This document shows positions 8,956 through 18,615 of a stretch of 31,374 bases of DNA, in pieces. The position numbers were made by a program, and so were the translations under genes. Every line of letters begins with the position of its first letter. Position 1 is the first letter of the stretch. The DNA is from a virus, in the IMG/VR virus record IMGVR_UViG_3300035034_000760, positions 1 to 31,374 of that record. One strand, given 5' to 3'. The notes under the pieces were generated by a model. The model worked only from the letters and a program-made list of their open reading frames with translations, was not told the DNA's origin and did no database searches.

Positions 8956-10662
8956 TTGAGTAAGAAACTTGAAAACATGGAAGTATTCATAACAAAGTAC
9001 AAAGTGGCATATAAAAACAAAATGGCGTTGGAGGAATTCGCGTGGATTCTTGGAATAAAACCAAAAAGTGTTGCCCGAAGAAAGCTCTCAGTGAAACACC
9101 ATGCTGGCCTCGATCTTCCTGAACTTAATAGATTCGAACAGAACGTTAAGAAATCACACTCTCAAAGACCTAGTGAACAAGACCTTCAGGCATATAAAGA
9201 TGGTATAGCGAAGATACATGAGACCCAGCGTAAGTTTGTTATGGAGACACATGAAAATTTCCAGAACAATAAAAAAGCTACGTATGTGATTACGGCGGCA
9301 CAAAATGCAACCCCAGTTCATGAAAACTTTTTAAAGTGTATTCAAAATTACTTAGACATCAATGATGCGGAGCTTATGGTTATCAAATTCCGATATCGGA
9401 ATCCTACATCCATCTGGACCGTTAATAATCAAGAACAAGAGTGGTGGGATACTAAAGTTGCAAAGTATTTAATTAATAGCCACATAAAGCTAAATGATCA
9501 TATCCGTGTAATGGGACAAATACCAATAATACCAACAGCGGTTAGACCACTGTCAGGGTTTGATCATGTTACAGGTGAGGACTCTGCAATATTTGGACAC
9601 CCATCTATAGAACTAAAAACGATACCCACCCCGGCACAAAAATTACCGAAGTTGCTTAAAACAACAGGGGCCATTACAGTTCCAAACTATACTGATTCTA
9701 AAGAGGGCCATAAAGGTGAGGCCAACCATTCACTCGCTGCCGCTATTGTGGAGATTGATGGTGATAAGTTTTACACCCGCCACATCCATGCTGACCCGGT
9801 AACAGGTGCATTCTACGACAAGGATACCCATTACACGGTAGACGGTGCTGAGAATGGCCACAGAGCCGCTGCGGTGGTAACTGGTGACATTCATGCCGAG
9901 TTCCACGATCCTTCGGTGGAAGCAGCCACATATACCGACAAAAACTCTATTATGAACACGCTCAGACCAAAAGTATGGGTGTTACATGATTTGGAAGACT
10001 TTTATCGACGAAACCATCACCATAGAGGGAATGATGTAATCGCGTTCGGTAAACATCACTTTGGTAGAAATAACGTTGAAGAGGGTCTCCAGATATCTGC
10101 GGATTTTGTGGATAAACATTCTAGGCACGGCATGCTTAACTTGATCGTGAAGTCTAACCACGATGAAGCATTGGATAGATGGTTGCAGGAAGCTGAACCG
10201 AAACACGATCCAGAAAATGCAATTCTATACCACTACTTGAAACGACACCAGTACAAAAGTGTAAAAATGAGTAAGACGGGGTTCTCCAGTTTTGATCCAT
10301 TTAAGTTTTGGTGTGAAAATCCCGAATCATTAAAGGGTCTTAGAAGTATTGATGACACATACTTCTTAAAGCGAGATGAATCATTCGTTGTCAATGGTGT
10401 GGAGATCGGTTTCCATGGCGACAAGGGACCAAACGGTGCTAGAGGAAGTTTAAATAATTTCGCTAAGATTGGCCCTAAAACTGTAATAGGTCACAGCCAC
10501 TCACCGGGCATTTTTCATGGAGCATATCAAGTTGGTGTGAGTGCTCACAAAGACTTGGAATATGCTTCCGGCCCTAGTAGTTGGATGCAAACACACTGTA
10601 TCATCTACCCAGATGGTTATAGGACACTGGTGCATATTGTCAAGGGTAAGTGGACGCTATGA
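8956..10662 (+). CDS. T5 A1-like metallophosphatase (probable DNase)
   Basis: TTG start at 8956 behind TAGGAG; no ATG fits as well. Residues 1-60 look like a helix-turn-helix (EEFAWILGIKPKSVARRKL). The rest carries the metallophosphoesterase metal ligands in order: GDIH (Asp311, His313), HDLED (from His344), SNHDE (Asn401, His402, Asp403) and GHSH (His513, His515), plus an HGDKGPNGARGS segment that I associate with the T5 A1 family. T5 A1 is required for host DNA degradation and for completing DNA transfer; its length (about 556) is close to this one (568). Here the gene lies between small and large terminase. Activity as a nuclease is inferred from the family. The next gene overlaps its stop (ATGA). 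Confidence 0.75.
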   Translation: MSKKLENMEVFITKYKVAYKNKMALEEFAWILGIKPKSVARRKLSVKHHAGLDLPELNRFEQNVKKSHSQRPSEQDLQAYKDGIAKIHETQRKFVMETHENFQNNKKATYVITAAQNATPVHENFLKCIQNYLDINDAELMVIKFRYRNPTSIWTVNNQEQEWWDTKVAKYLINSHIKLNDHIRVMGQIPIIPTAVRPLSGFDHVTGEDSAIFGHPSIELKTIPTPAQKLPKLLKTTGAITVPNYTDSKEGHKGEANHSLAAAIVEIDGDKFYTRHIHADPVTGAFYDKDTHYTVDGAENGHRAAAVVTGDIHAEFHDPSVEAATYTDKNSIMNTLRPKVWVLHDLEDFYRRNHHHRGNDVIAFGKHHFGRNNVEEGLQISADFVDKHSRHGMLNLIVKSNHDEALDRWLQEAEPKHDPENAILYHYLKRHQYKSVKMSKTGFSSFDPFKFWCENPESLKGLRSIDDTYFLKRDESFVVNGVEIGFHGDKGPNGARGSLNNFAKIGPKTVIGHSHSPGIFHGAYQVGVSAHKDLEYASGPSSWMQTHCIIYPDGYRTLVHIVKGKWTL

Positions 10663-10808
10663 AGAAGATATACATAGTAGAATTACCCAAAGGCACGAAG
10701 GTAGAAGTTATGAAAGGCATACAACGAATGTTAGAGAAAAAATTTCCCGAAAGGGGCTGGTTGGTTATGACAGAAGCTGTTAAAGTATACGAATTGGGAT
10801 TGGGATAA
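10659..10808 (+). CDS. Small hypothetical protein (49 aa)
   Basis: ATG overlaps the TGA of the A1-like gene (ATGA at 10659-10662) and its TAA overlaps the ATG of the terminase paralogue (TAATG, 10806-10810), so it fills exactly the space between two genes by double translational coupling, strong evidence that it is real despite its size. The product, beginning MKKIYIVELPKGTKVEVMKG, has an alternating strand then a helix and another strand (WLVMTEAVKVYEL), a small basic alpha/beta protein. No function recognised. Confidence 0.65.
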   Translation: MKKIYIVELPKGTKVEVMKGIQRMLEKKFPERGWLVMTEAVKVYELGLG

Positions 10809-11452
10809 TGCACCCCGCTATACATAATATTAGAAAACTGTGTGTGGGCCGAGAAGAGTCATATACTAGTCCGGCTCACACTTTTTTCAAATCTCCCGCT
10901 TGTGGTGTACAAATTAGTAGTGGTAACATGGGTTATAATAAATTTATCCCTAACCCACAACAACAGAAAGTATTGGCTTTTATAAATGACAATGATAATA
11001 GTGTAATAGTTGGCCCAAGACAGTCAGGAATTAGTACAGCCGTTATGGGATATTTTTTATATGAGTTTCTACATGCCCCACATCCAGTCATGGGAATTAC
11101 TGCAAACAGTTTTGCTCAAGCGAAGCACACGCTTGAAGAGTTTCGCGATCTGCTTCTCTCGGTGATGCCCGTGGGAAACATTGAAGTAGATAATCGTAAC
11201 GAGATTCGATTAAAAAGTACTGGTGCTGTAATAACTATTGATCACGATGTTAATGCCTTTAAGGGTATGGCTATAAAATACCTATATTTCGAAGACTGTG
11301 ATTTTGGTCGAACAGTTGATCAAAAAATTAATAACATTTTACCGGTCGTGAATACAATAAATGGTAGTAGAGTGATATTAGGCTCTAGTGGTGTGGGTAT
11401 ACCACCAGCGTTCCTTAAAAACCACCCCGCCTTTAACCTGTTACGGTTGTAA
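10808..11452 (+). CDS. Terminase-like ATPase-domain protein lacking Walker A lysine (214 aa)
   Basis: Aligns collinearly with the ATPase domain of the gp17 homologue 113 bases downstream. An N-terminal PNPQQQKVLAF matches YDYQENMVRQF; GPRQSGIST (69-77) sits where gp17 has SRQVGKT; IKYLYFEDCDFG (157-167) sits where gp17 has [12 protein letters not shown]; and VILGSSGVG (189-197) replaces the SSTPNG coupling motif. It then stops: no nuclease domain. The invariant Lys of Walker A is Ile and the Asp-Glu pair is Glu-Asp, so ATP hydrolysis is unlikely. It could be a regulator of packaging or a decaying duplicate, but the intact frame and coupled start argue for a maintained gene. The start could also be the ATG at residue 41; the TAATG overlap supports 10808. 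Confidence 0.7.
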   Translation: MHPAIHNIRKLCVGREESYTSPAHTFFKSPACGVQISSGNMGYNKFIPNPQQQKVLAFINDNDNSVIVGPRQSGISTAVMGYFLYEFLHAPHPVMGITANSFAQAKHTLEEFRDLLLSVMPVGNIEVDNRNEIRLKSTGAVITIDHDVNAFKGMAIKYLYFEDCDFGRTVDQKINNILPVVNTINGSRVILGSSGVGIPPAFLKNHPAFNLLRL

Positions 11453-11531
11453 TAGAGAATGATAATATGGGATTGTGGTAAAATAAAGTTTTAAAAGCGG
11501 CACCCCCAAAAATCGGAGTAGAATTTCATAA

Positions 11532-11539
11532 CTAAATAA
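11532..11539 (+). promoter_or_regulatory. T4-type late promoter (variant)
   Basis: CTAAATAA, two mismatches to TATAAATA, at the standard distance (about 26 nt) before the gp17 start. Weaker match than the others. Confidence 0.4.
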
Positions 11540-11564
11540 TGTTAACAAACAAACTGTTAGCATA

Positions 11565-13147
<1,583 letters not shown>

Positions 13148-13148
<1 letters not shown>

Positions 13149-13155
13149 TAAATAG
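13148..13155 (+). promoter_or_regulatory. T4-type late promoter
   Basis: ATAAATAG overlaps the last base of the gp17 stop codon; the core ends 22 nt before the ATG at 13177. Confidence 0.6.
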
Positions 13156-13176
13156 TAAGAACGCATACTAACTGTT

Positions 13177-13731
13177 ATGAAACTGGACCTTCTTTTCGAA
13201 AGATCAATGAACTCTCTTGTTACTGTCACCCGACAAAATTTTGGTGGCGGTAGAGATGATCGCTCAAATGTAATCCAAATAAGTAATGTTAGGTACATTC
13301 CATCAGTTCAACAGAAGTGGCTTGAAATTAGATGTGATACATCAGGTAGTGATGGAAAGAGTTATGAAACCGTTATAAGGTTTGATGGTGTTGAATTCAT
13401 TGATAAAGATACATTCAATAATTCAACTAGTGATTCATCAATGCAAGTAGTTGATTTAACTGCAACGGATGGCAACCTGTATTATGCACGATACGATAAT
13501 ACTAAATCATTAGATGTACAAGTACGATGTGGCTGTGAAGATTTCAGATGGAGATTTGCCCCATACAATCATGGGGATGGTAGCTTATATGGTAATGCAC
13601 CACCCATGTATAGTAAAAAAACTAATAGACCTCCGGTTAATCCATCAAAAACACCGGGTGTTTGTAAACACTTAAGAAAGCTAAAGAGTGAATTAGAAAG
13701 AGAAGATTTTTTCAGATTGTTGTTGAACTAA
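13177..13731 (+). CDS. SWIM-like zinc-binding protein (184 aa)
   Basis: The C-terminal third has CGCEDF near residue 120 and GVCKHL near residue 162, i.e. C-x-C-x(n)-C-x-H, the ligand order of the SWIM zinc finger; between them lies a Pro/Asn/Lys-rich loop. The N-terminal 110 residues are beta-rich (ISNVRYIPSVQQKWLEIRC) and not recognised. Proteins with this CxC...CKHL arrangement occur in T4-like phages of aquatic bacteria as I recall, without a proven function. The late promoter and position right after gp17 favour a late role in packaging or as a virion component, rather than a DNA repair role. No obvious Shine-Dalgarno precedes the ATG. Confidence 0.65.
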   Translation: MKLDLLFERSMNSLVTVTRQNFGGGRDDRSNVIQISNVRYIPSVQQKWLEIRCDTSGSDGKSYETVIRFDGVEFIDKDTFNNSTSDSSMQVVDLTATDGNLYYARYDNTKSLDVQVRCGCEDFRWRFAPYNHGDGSLYGNAPPMYSKKTNRPPVNPSKTPGVCKHLRKLKSELEREDFFRLLLN

Positions 13732-13802
13732 GTTTTCGAAGAGTTAGAAAAAGTATATTATTCATACTTGTATTATATAAGTAAAAATAATTGATATTTA
13801 AT

Positions 13803-13830
13803 TTGACAACATATTCCAAGACTATATACT
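13803..13830 (+). promoter_or_regulatory. Sigma70-like promoter for gp32
   Basis: TTGACA (13803-13808), 16 bases, TATACT (13825-13830). It lies in the 211-base gap before gp32, giving a leader of about 105 nt. Host-type promoter, hence early expression independent of the late sigma. Confidence 0.65.
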
Positions 13831-13847
13831 ATAACAAGTTGAGAAAG

Positions 13848-13907
13848 GGACATATGGTATGTCCATAAGAATGATCTAAGACTCTACGTTAAAGAAAAGC
13901 CTTAGAT
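13848..13907 (+). promoter_or_regulatory. Structured gp32 mRNA leader
   Basis: Two stems are visible: GGACATA (13848-13854) with TATGTCC (13858-13864), loop TGG; and ATCTAAG (13874-13880) with CTTAGAT (13901-13907), 20-nt loop. An A-rich, poorly structured stretch then runs to the AAAGGAG site (13928-13934). T4 gp32 represses its own translation by binding a pseudoknot plus an unstructured run in its leader; this arrangement is compatible, but a pseudoknot has not been demonstrated here. Confidence 0.4.
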
Positions 13908-13942
13908 AAATTGAAATGCTAAGAACTAAAGGAGAAATAAGC

Positions 13943-14944
13943 ATGGCTAGAAAATCGATGAAAGAAATCCGCGCCCTCGCAAAGAAAAAAGTAGAAGGTG
14001 GTGGTAACAATAACAATAAAACGTATAACAAAGACATTTACCCATTCTGGCAAATGAAAGAAAATGAGTCAGCAAAGGTAAGATTCCTACCAGACAAGAA
14101 TAAAGATAATGATTTCCCGTTTATTGAGCGACTAGATCACTGGCTTACAATTGACGGCAAGAATAGAAAAATCGTATGTCCCAAGACAGAAGCCTTTGGT
14201 GGCACTAAGTGTCCCATATGCGAATTGTCTGCCGACTATTATGATGCCGACGATAAGGTAAGTGGAAAAGCATATTATCGAAGTGCTGTACACTTGGCTA
14301 AAGCATTAGTCTTAGAAGACCCACTCCCACCTGATCCAGAAACCGGAGAAACGTATGTTGGTAAAGTTGTTACCCTACAACTAGGTTATCAACTTTACAC
14401 AAAGTTTATGGAAGACTTGGGTAACATCTTCGAAGATGATGATCCACTACCATGGGAACTTGATAACGGCTTTAATTTCAATCTCAAGAAGACTAAGAAT
14501 GCCAAGGGTCATCCTAAGTGGGATTCATCTTCATACTTTGACCGCAACGCTTCGGCTATCCCGGACGAATATCTGGAGAACATTGAACTTATTGATCTGA
14601 AAGAAATTCTCGGTGATGTTACTACCTATGATGAAGTTAACTTACTGTTAGAACAACATCTAAACGGTTCCACCGATGATGGCGATAGTCTTGAGACCAA
14701 GAGGACTACAAAAGCCAGTTCAGAAAAGACTTCTAAAAGAGCAGCAATGTTGAAGAGATTATCTGGAGATGACGATGATGACGATGACTCACTCGAAGAC
14801 GTACCAAACTTTGATGACGATAGTCCAACAGGCTCAACCGTGGTTGAAGCATCGGAGGAAGCAATCGATGATGATGACGATGACGATGACGATGATGATC
14901 TAGGTGATCTTAAGAAGCTTATTAAGAAGAGAAGAAAGTCTTAA
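13943..14944 (+). CDS. 32: Single-stranded DNA-binding protein gp32
   Basis: Coats single-stranded DNA in replication, recombination and repair. The ATG at 13943 with AAAGGAG 8 nt upstream is chosen over the in-frame ATG at 13916, which lacks such a site. The N-terminus MARKSMKEI resembles the Lys/Arg-Ser cooperative-binding motif of T4 gp32. The zinc ligands are H66-x12-C79-x10-C90-x2-C93, as in T4 (His-Cys-Cys-Cys). Residues about 275-320 form a very acidic tail with long Asp runs, the usual protein-interaction tail, but here it ends in a basic KKLIKKRRKS, which differs from T4. It has its own promoter, a structured leader and a strong terminator, indicating high, separately controlled expression. 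Confidence 0.92.
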   Translation: MARKSMKEIRALAKKKVEGGGNNNNKTYNKDIYPFWQMKENESAKVRFLPDKNKDNDFPFIERLDHWLTIDGKNRKIVCPKTEAFGGTKCPICELSADYYDADDKVSGKAYYRSAVHLAKALVLEDPLPPDPETGETYVGKVVTLQLGYQLYTKFMEDLGNIFEDDDPLPWELDNGFNFNLKKTKNAKGHPKWDSSSYFDRNASAIPDEYLENIELIDLKEILGDVTTYDEVNLLLEQHLNGSTDDGDSLETKRTTKASSEKTSKRAAMLKRLSGDDDDDDDSLEDVPNFDDDSPTGSTVVEASEEAIDDDDDDDDDDDLGDLKKLIKKRRKS

Positions 14945-14969
14945 AGCTTTTAGATTGATATAAATCATC

Positions 14970-15000
14970 GAAGCCTATATCCTAGATATAGGCTTCTTTA
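14970..15000 (+). terminator. Intrinsic terminator between gp32 and uvsX
   Basis: Perfect 12-bp stem (14970-14981 with 14985-14996), loop CTA, followed by TTTA. The upper stem starts GAAGCCTATATC. It ends only about 20 bases before uvsX, with no clear promoter between, so uvsX probably depends on readthrough. Confidence 0.8.
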
Positions 15001-15020
15001 CTACACTTAAGGAGAAAAGA

Positions 15021-16055
15021 ATGAGTGATGTATTTAAAGGTTTTAAACAGAAAAGAAACAAACTAGATGGTGTATCCACGGCATCTGCTCCACCGAAACA
15101 CTGGCTTACAACAGGTAACTATGTAGCCAATAAAGTAATATCGGGGAGATATGATAGAGGATATGCATGTAGTAGAATGACCATGGTCACTGGACCATCA
15201 TCTGCGGGTAAAAGTTTGATGGCAATAGCTGCCGCCGTAGAAGCACAAAAGAAAGGATACGGTGTGTTTATCGTAGACTCAGAACATGCACTTGATGATG
15301 ATTTTATGAAAGCTGTAGGTTTAGATGTGGATAGCGAACTTTTCATGTATAACGATGTAAAGTCTCTCGCAGCAGCTAAAAAACTTACTAACATGTTCAT
15401 AGAAGAATATCGCAGCAATCGCGACCATTTACCACCATTTGTATTACTGATCGATAGCTTGGATCAACTCAAAACCAAATCTCACGTTGAAAAACAAGAG
15501 CGAGGTGATGTCCATAATGACCAAGGCCAACACGCCAAGCAACTAAAGCAGCTATGCTCTGATTTGGCACATGAGATTAGAGATGTTGATATCTTTGGTA
15601 TATGTACTAAACAGCCATATAAAAACCAAGACCTTATAATGTCTAAAGTTGAGCCATATATTATAACAGAGGCTATGAGATTTCCATTCTCACAGATTCT
15701 GCTTTTGACGAACCGTAAAATGCGGGATGCTAAAACTAAGAACTTTGAGGGTATCAACTTGAAGGTTTACGGATACAAGACTAGATTCTGTAAACCTTTT
15801 CAGGCAGCTTCAATAGAAATACCATATGACTCAGGTATTAACCCGTTTAGTGGTATCTTAGAAGTTGCCGAATCAGCGGGTATTGTTACTAAATCTGGGG
15901 CATGGTACACATATGATGATACTAAGTTTCAATCAATAAACGCTGCTTCGGAAGAAACTTTGAATAGTATACTACAAGCCCTTATCGAAAAAGATGAGGC
16001 TGAGAGTTTCTATTTAAATACCGGTGAAGACGCTGATGAAGATACTGATGACTAA
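15021..16055 (+). CDS. uvsX: UvsX recombinase (RecA family)
   Basis: Forms filaments on single-stranded DNA and carries out strand exchange for recombination-dependent replication. Walker A GPSSAGKS (58-65), then an EHALDDDFMKAVGLD segment (RecA-like catalytic Glu region, about 93), Walker B PPFVLLIDSLDQL (about 137-149) and an acidic C-terminal tail (EDADEDTDD). Length 344 is close to T4 UvsX (391, with longer ends). AAGGAG precedes the ATG. The three genes after it, including UvsY and UvsW homologues, follow with overlaps or 1-base gaps. Confidence 0.92.
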   Translation: MSDVFKGFKQKRNKLDGVSTASAPPKHWLTTGNYVANKVISGRYDRGYACSRMTMVTGPSSAGKSLMAIAAAVEAQKKGYGVFIVDSEHALDDDFMKAVGLDVDSELFMYNDVKSLAAAKKLTNMFIEEYRSNRDHLPPFVLLIDSLDQLKTKSHVEKQERGDVHNDQGQHAKQLKQLCSDLAHEIRDVDIFGICTKQPYKNQDLIMSKVEPYIITEAMRFPFSQILLLTNRKMRDAKTKNFEGINLKVYGYKTRFCKPFQAASIEIPYDSGINPFSGILEVAESAGIVTKSGAWYTYDDTKFQSINAASEETLNSILQALIEKDEAESFYLNTGEDADEDTDD

Positions 16056-16566
16056 AAGTCTTAGGGAAACTCTATTAGAGCGGGATCAGATGTATGCTGA
16101 ATACTTAAAGGACATTTCCCTCCACATAGGAGGGAAATTGTCGAAAGCTTTAAGTGAAGTTATATTCGATAATAAAATTATAACTATTATGGTTGAAGAT
16201 ATAAGTGTGGTAACACAAAATATCAACTATGTTTATGTGGTGATAGTAGCCCGATTGGGAAATGTAGACCAACAGGACATATCACAATCAGGGAATAGTA
16301 TCTCGTTTGCAATACCGTTGGAGATTCTAGATAATGGTGATAGTAATGATATTACCGAATACCTTAAAGAGCTTAAAAACCACCAAGAGTCAGAGGGTAG
16401 TCCTATATCACCTGATGGTGGAATGGAATATGTAGAAAGAATCATTGATCGAGTTAAAAAAAAGGCAGAAGGAGAAACAATCCAAGAACCTATTACTGAT
16501 CACGAATTAGATGAAACACAAATAGCTTTAATGAAATTAACAGAGCTTAAGGACACTAAACACTAA
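16048..16566 (+). CDS. Unknown protein in recombination operon (172 aa)
   Basis: The ATG at 16048 overlaps the end of uvsX by 8 bases; earlier in-frame ATGs (16024, 16036) would overlap more and lack a better ribosome site. The N-terminus is basic and helical, the middle (about 35-105) alternates hydrophobic strands (YVYVVIVARLG, ISFAIPLEIL), and the C-terminus is helical and acidic. No motif is recognised. Its place between uvsX and uvsY suggests a role in recombination or repair, by context only. Confidence 0.7.
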   Translation: MTKSLRETLLERDQMYAEYLKDISLHIGGKLSKALSEVIFDNKIITIMVEDISVVTQNINYVYVVIVARLGNVDQQDISQSGNSISFAIPLEILDNGDSNDITEYLKELKNHQESEGSPISPDGGMEYVERIIDRVKKKAEGETIQEPITDHELDETQIALMKLTELKDTKH

Positions 16567-16567
16567 A

Positions 16568-17041
16568 ATGACACAGAAGATACAAAAGGTATTAAGTTTA
16601 AAGGATGCTGAGAAGTTCTTGAAAATACTCAATGAACTCGAAGACCGTATGTCTGGGTGGAAAGAAAACGTTTCATTGGATGGAAAAAATATTCAAACTG
16701 TTAATATTGAACAAGTTGCTTGGATGGGATACTATGATGAGATCAAGGTTGAAGTGAAACACCATATGGATGACCTAGAGCATAGATTGAAAAGACAAAA
16801 GGCAATATCTATAAAAATCATTTATGAAACAATGCAAAAATCTGTGACAGATCGCATGGTTGACAAACTCGCTGAAGAGAATACAGATTATGAAAATATA
16901 TATTCACTATATCTGGAATTCAAACACGTGTATGATAAAGCAGATTCTATTGTGAACGTGTTTCAGCAACGCGCTTATGCGATAAACAATATCGTAAAGA
17001 TTAGAGAAAAAGAATTACAAGAGATTACACTACACACATGA
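16568..17041 (+). CDS. uvsY: UvsY-like recombination mediator
   Basis: UvsY loads UvsX onto gp32-coated DNA. The call rests on size (157 against 137 in T4), all-helical charged composition, position between uvsX and uvsW, and the C-terminal signature: DKADSIVNVFQQRAYAINNI then VKIREKE aligns with T4 UvsY SGALDAIKSRGFAIKHI then QDMRAFE. A Lys-rich helix (about 75-92) matches the T4 helix rich in Lys and Ala. The gene starts 1 base after the previous stop and its TGA overlaps the uvsW ATG. Confidence 0.7.
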   Translation: MTQKIQKVLSLKDAEKFLKILNELEDRMSGWKENVSLDGKNIQTVNIEQVAWMGYYDEIKVEVKHHMDDLEHRLKRQKAISIKIIYETMQKSVTDRMVDKLAEENTDYENIYSLYLEFKHVYDKADSIVNVFQQRAYAINNIVKIREKELQEITLHT

Positions 17042-18615
17042 AAAAAACCACATTAACCGTTCGTATGATTGATGAAGTACATGCTACCGTAAGCGGCCTA
17101 ACACCGGTTGAGTGTGAGGATGTCAGTGATGAGTTTGCATTCTATGCCGATAACTATTTTTTTAGTCCCGATTATCAGTTAGAGAAGTGGGACGGAAAAA
17201 TTAGATTCTTAACCATGGCGGGACTAACCTATTTGGAACTTCTCCCAGATGTTGTAGCAGAATTGGAAAGTCGAGGATATAAGATAAAACTGGTAGATGA
17301 TAGAAAACCTTTTGACTTGGAGGTTGGGACAGTTGATAAAGATTATTTTTCTGAATACGGCTGGACTATTGCTGAACACCAACTTAAAGCTATCAAGGCC
17401 ATATTAGAAGATCACAAAGGAATCATCAAGGTTGGAACAGGTGGCGGTAAGACGTTGATAACAGCGGTTTTAGCTGACTTGTATATCAAGGCTGGAAAAA
17501 GAATTATTGTCATTGTTCCCAATCAAGACCTTATTGTTCAAACAAAGGAAGAAATAGAACAGTTTGATATAGAAGTTGGTGCATATTATCAAAAGGAAAA
17601 AAATCTTAAACCAGCAGTTGTTGTTTCCACATGGCAGTCCCTTGGAAACAATCCTAGAATTTTGAACGATTTTGACGGAGTCATGGTTGACGAATGTCAC
17701 GGCTCAAAGGCTGCAACACTTAAAAAGTTATTAACGGGTGTTACTGGTAAAAATATACCTATACGTATAGGACTAACTGGGACACTCCCCGATCATGACA
17801 CTAATAAACTTACTGTGTTTTGTGCATTGGGTCCAACGGTAGCTGAAGTTCGATCAGAAACATTAATAAAAGAAGGATGGCTTGCAAAACTCAACTTAGT
17901 AATGATGGGATTCAAGGAAGACTTCAAAGAGGAATATGCAGAATTTTTAGAAGAGAACAAAAACGATTCCGAACTCAAAGACATAAAATATGCAGAGTTT
18001 AAAAGAAGGTTCTTGTTTCCGGAATACCAAAACGAAAAAAATTATCTTATCCACAACCCGGAAAGATTAGAAACGCTTGCGATGACTATAAAAAAATTAA
18101 CACAAGAATATGGTAATAGTTTTGTACTCGTCAATTCTGTAGACTTTGGTAAGAAGTTGGCGAAGTTGGTTGGCGACAATTCCATATTCATTAGTGCTGC
18201 CATTAAGGATCGGAAACCGATTTATAAGAGTTTTGATGATAGTAATGGATTGGTCGGTATAGCCACGTATAACTTGGCAAGTACTGGATTAAATATTCCC
18301 AGACTATTTAATGTAATCCTTGTCGATGGTGGAAAGTCTTCAGTTCGAGTTGTTCAGACTATTGGCCGAGGATTACGTCGAGCCAAAGATAAAGATCAGG
18401 TTAATGTAATTGACGTATATTCAGCACTCCCATATTCTAGTAAACACTCAATGAAGAGGCGTAAGATATACAAAGAGGAAAATTATGACTTTTTGGATAC
18501 ACGCTCTGTGAAGTATGAATCACAAAAAGATAAAGAAAATGCTGTACAAAATATTTTGAAGACAGTACAATCACTAAGAGTTGATAGTAAATTAGAACAA
18601 GAGGTATTTGATTAA
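17038..18615 (+). CDS. uvsW: UvsW RNA-DNA/DNA helicase
   Basis: Superfamily 2 helicase which in T4 unwinds R-loops and branched DNA, shifting replication from origin to recombination dependence. Motifs: Walker A VGTGGGKT (ends 139), DECH box (218-221), LTGT motif III (247-250), and QTIGRGLRR motif VI (440-448). The N-terminal 100 residues form the small substrate-binding domain seen in UvsW. Length 525 is close to T4 (503). The start overlaps the uvsY stop (ATGA). The TAATG overlap at its end couples the next gene. Confidence 0.92.
   Translation: MKKTTLTVRMIDEVHATVSGLTPVECEDVSDEFAFYADNYFFSPDYQLEKWDGKIRFLTMAGLTYLELLPDVVAELESRGYKIKLVDDRKPFDLEVGTVDKDYFSEYGWTIAEHQLKAIKAILEDHKGIIKVGTGGGKTLITAVLADLYIKAGKRIIVIVPNQDLIVQTKEEIEQFDIEVGAYYQKEKNLKPAVVVSTWQSLGNNPRILNDFDGVMVDECHGSKAATLKKLLTGVTGKNIPIRIGLTGTLPDHDTNKLTVFCALGPTVAEVRSETLIKEGWLAKLNLVMMGFKEDFKEEYAEFLEENKNDSELKDIKYAEFKRRFLFPEYQNEKNYLIHNPERLETLAMTIKKLTQEYGNSFVLVNSVDFGKKLAKLVGDNSIFISAAIKDRKPIYKSFDDSNGLVGIATYNLASTGLNIPRLFNVILVDGGKSSVRVVQTIGRGLRRAKDKDQVNVIDVYSALPYSSKHSMKRRKIYKEENYDFLDTRSVKYESQKDKENAVQNILKTVQSLRVDSKLEQEVFD

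Noticed and set aside
13751-13769. AAGTAT/ATACTT hairpin after the SWIM-like gene as a terminator
   Set aside because: Only 6 A-T-rich base pairs and no T run after it.
14959-14966. TATAAATC before the terminator as a late promoter for uvsX
   Set aside because: It is upstream of the terminator and 55 nt from the start, and late control does not fit a recombinase.
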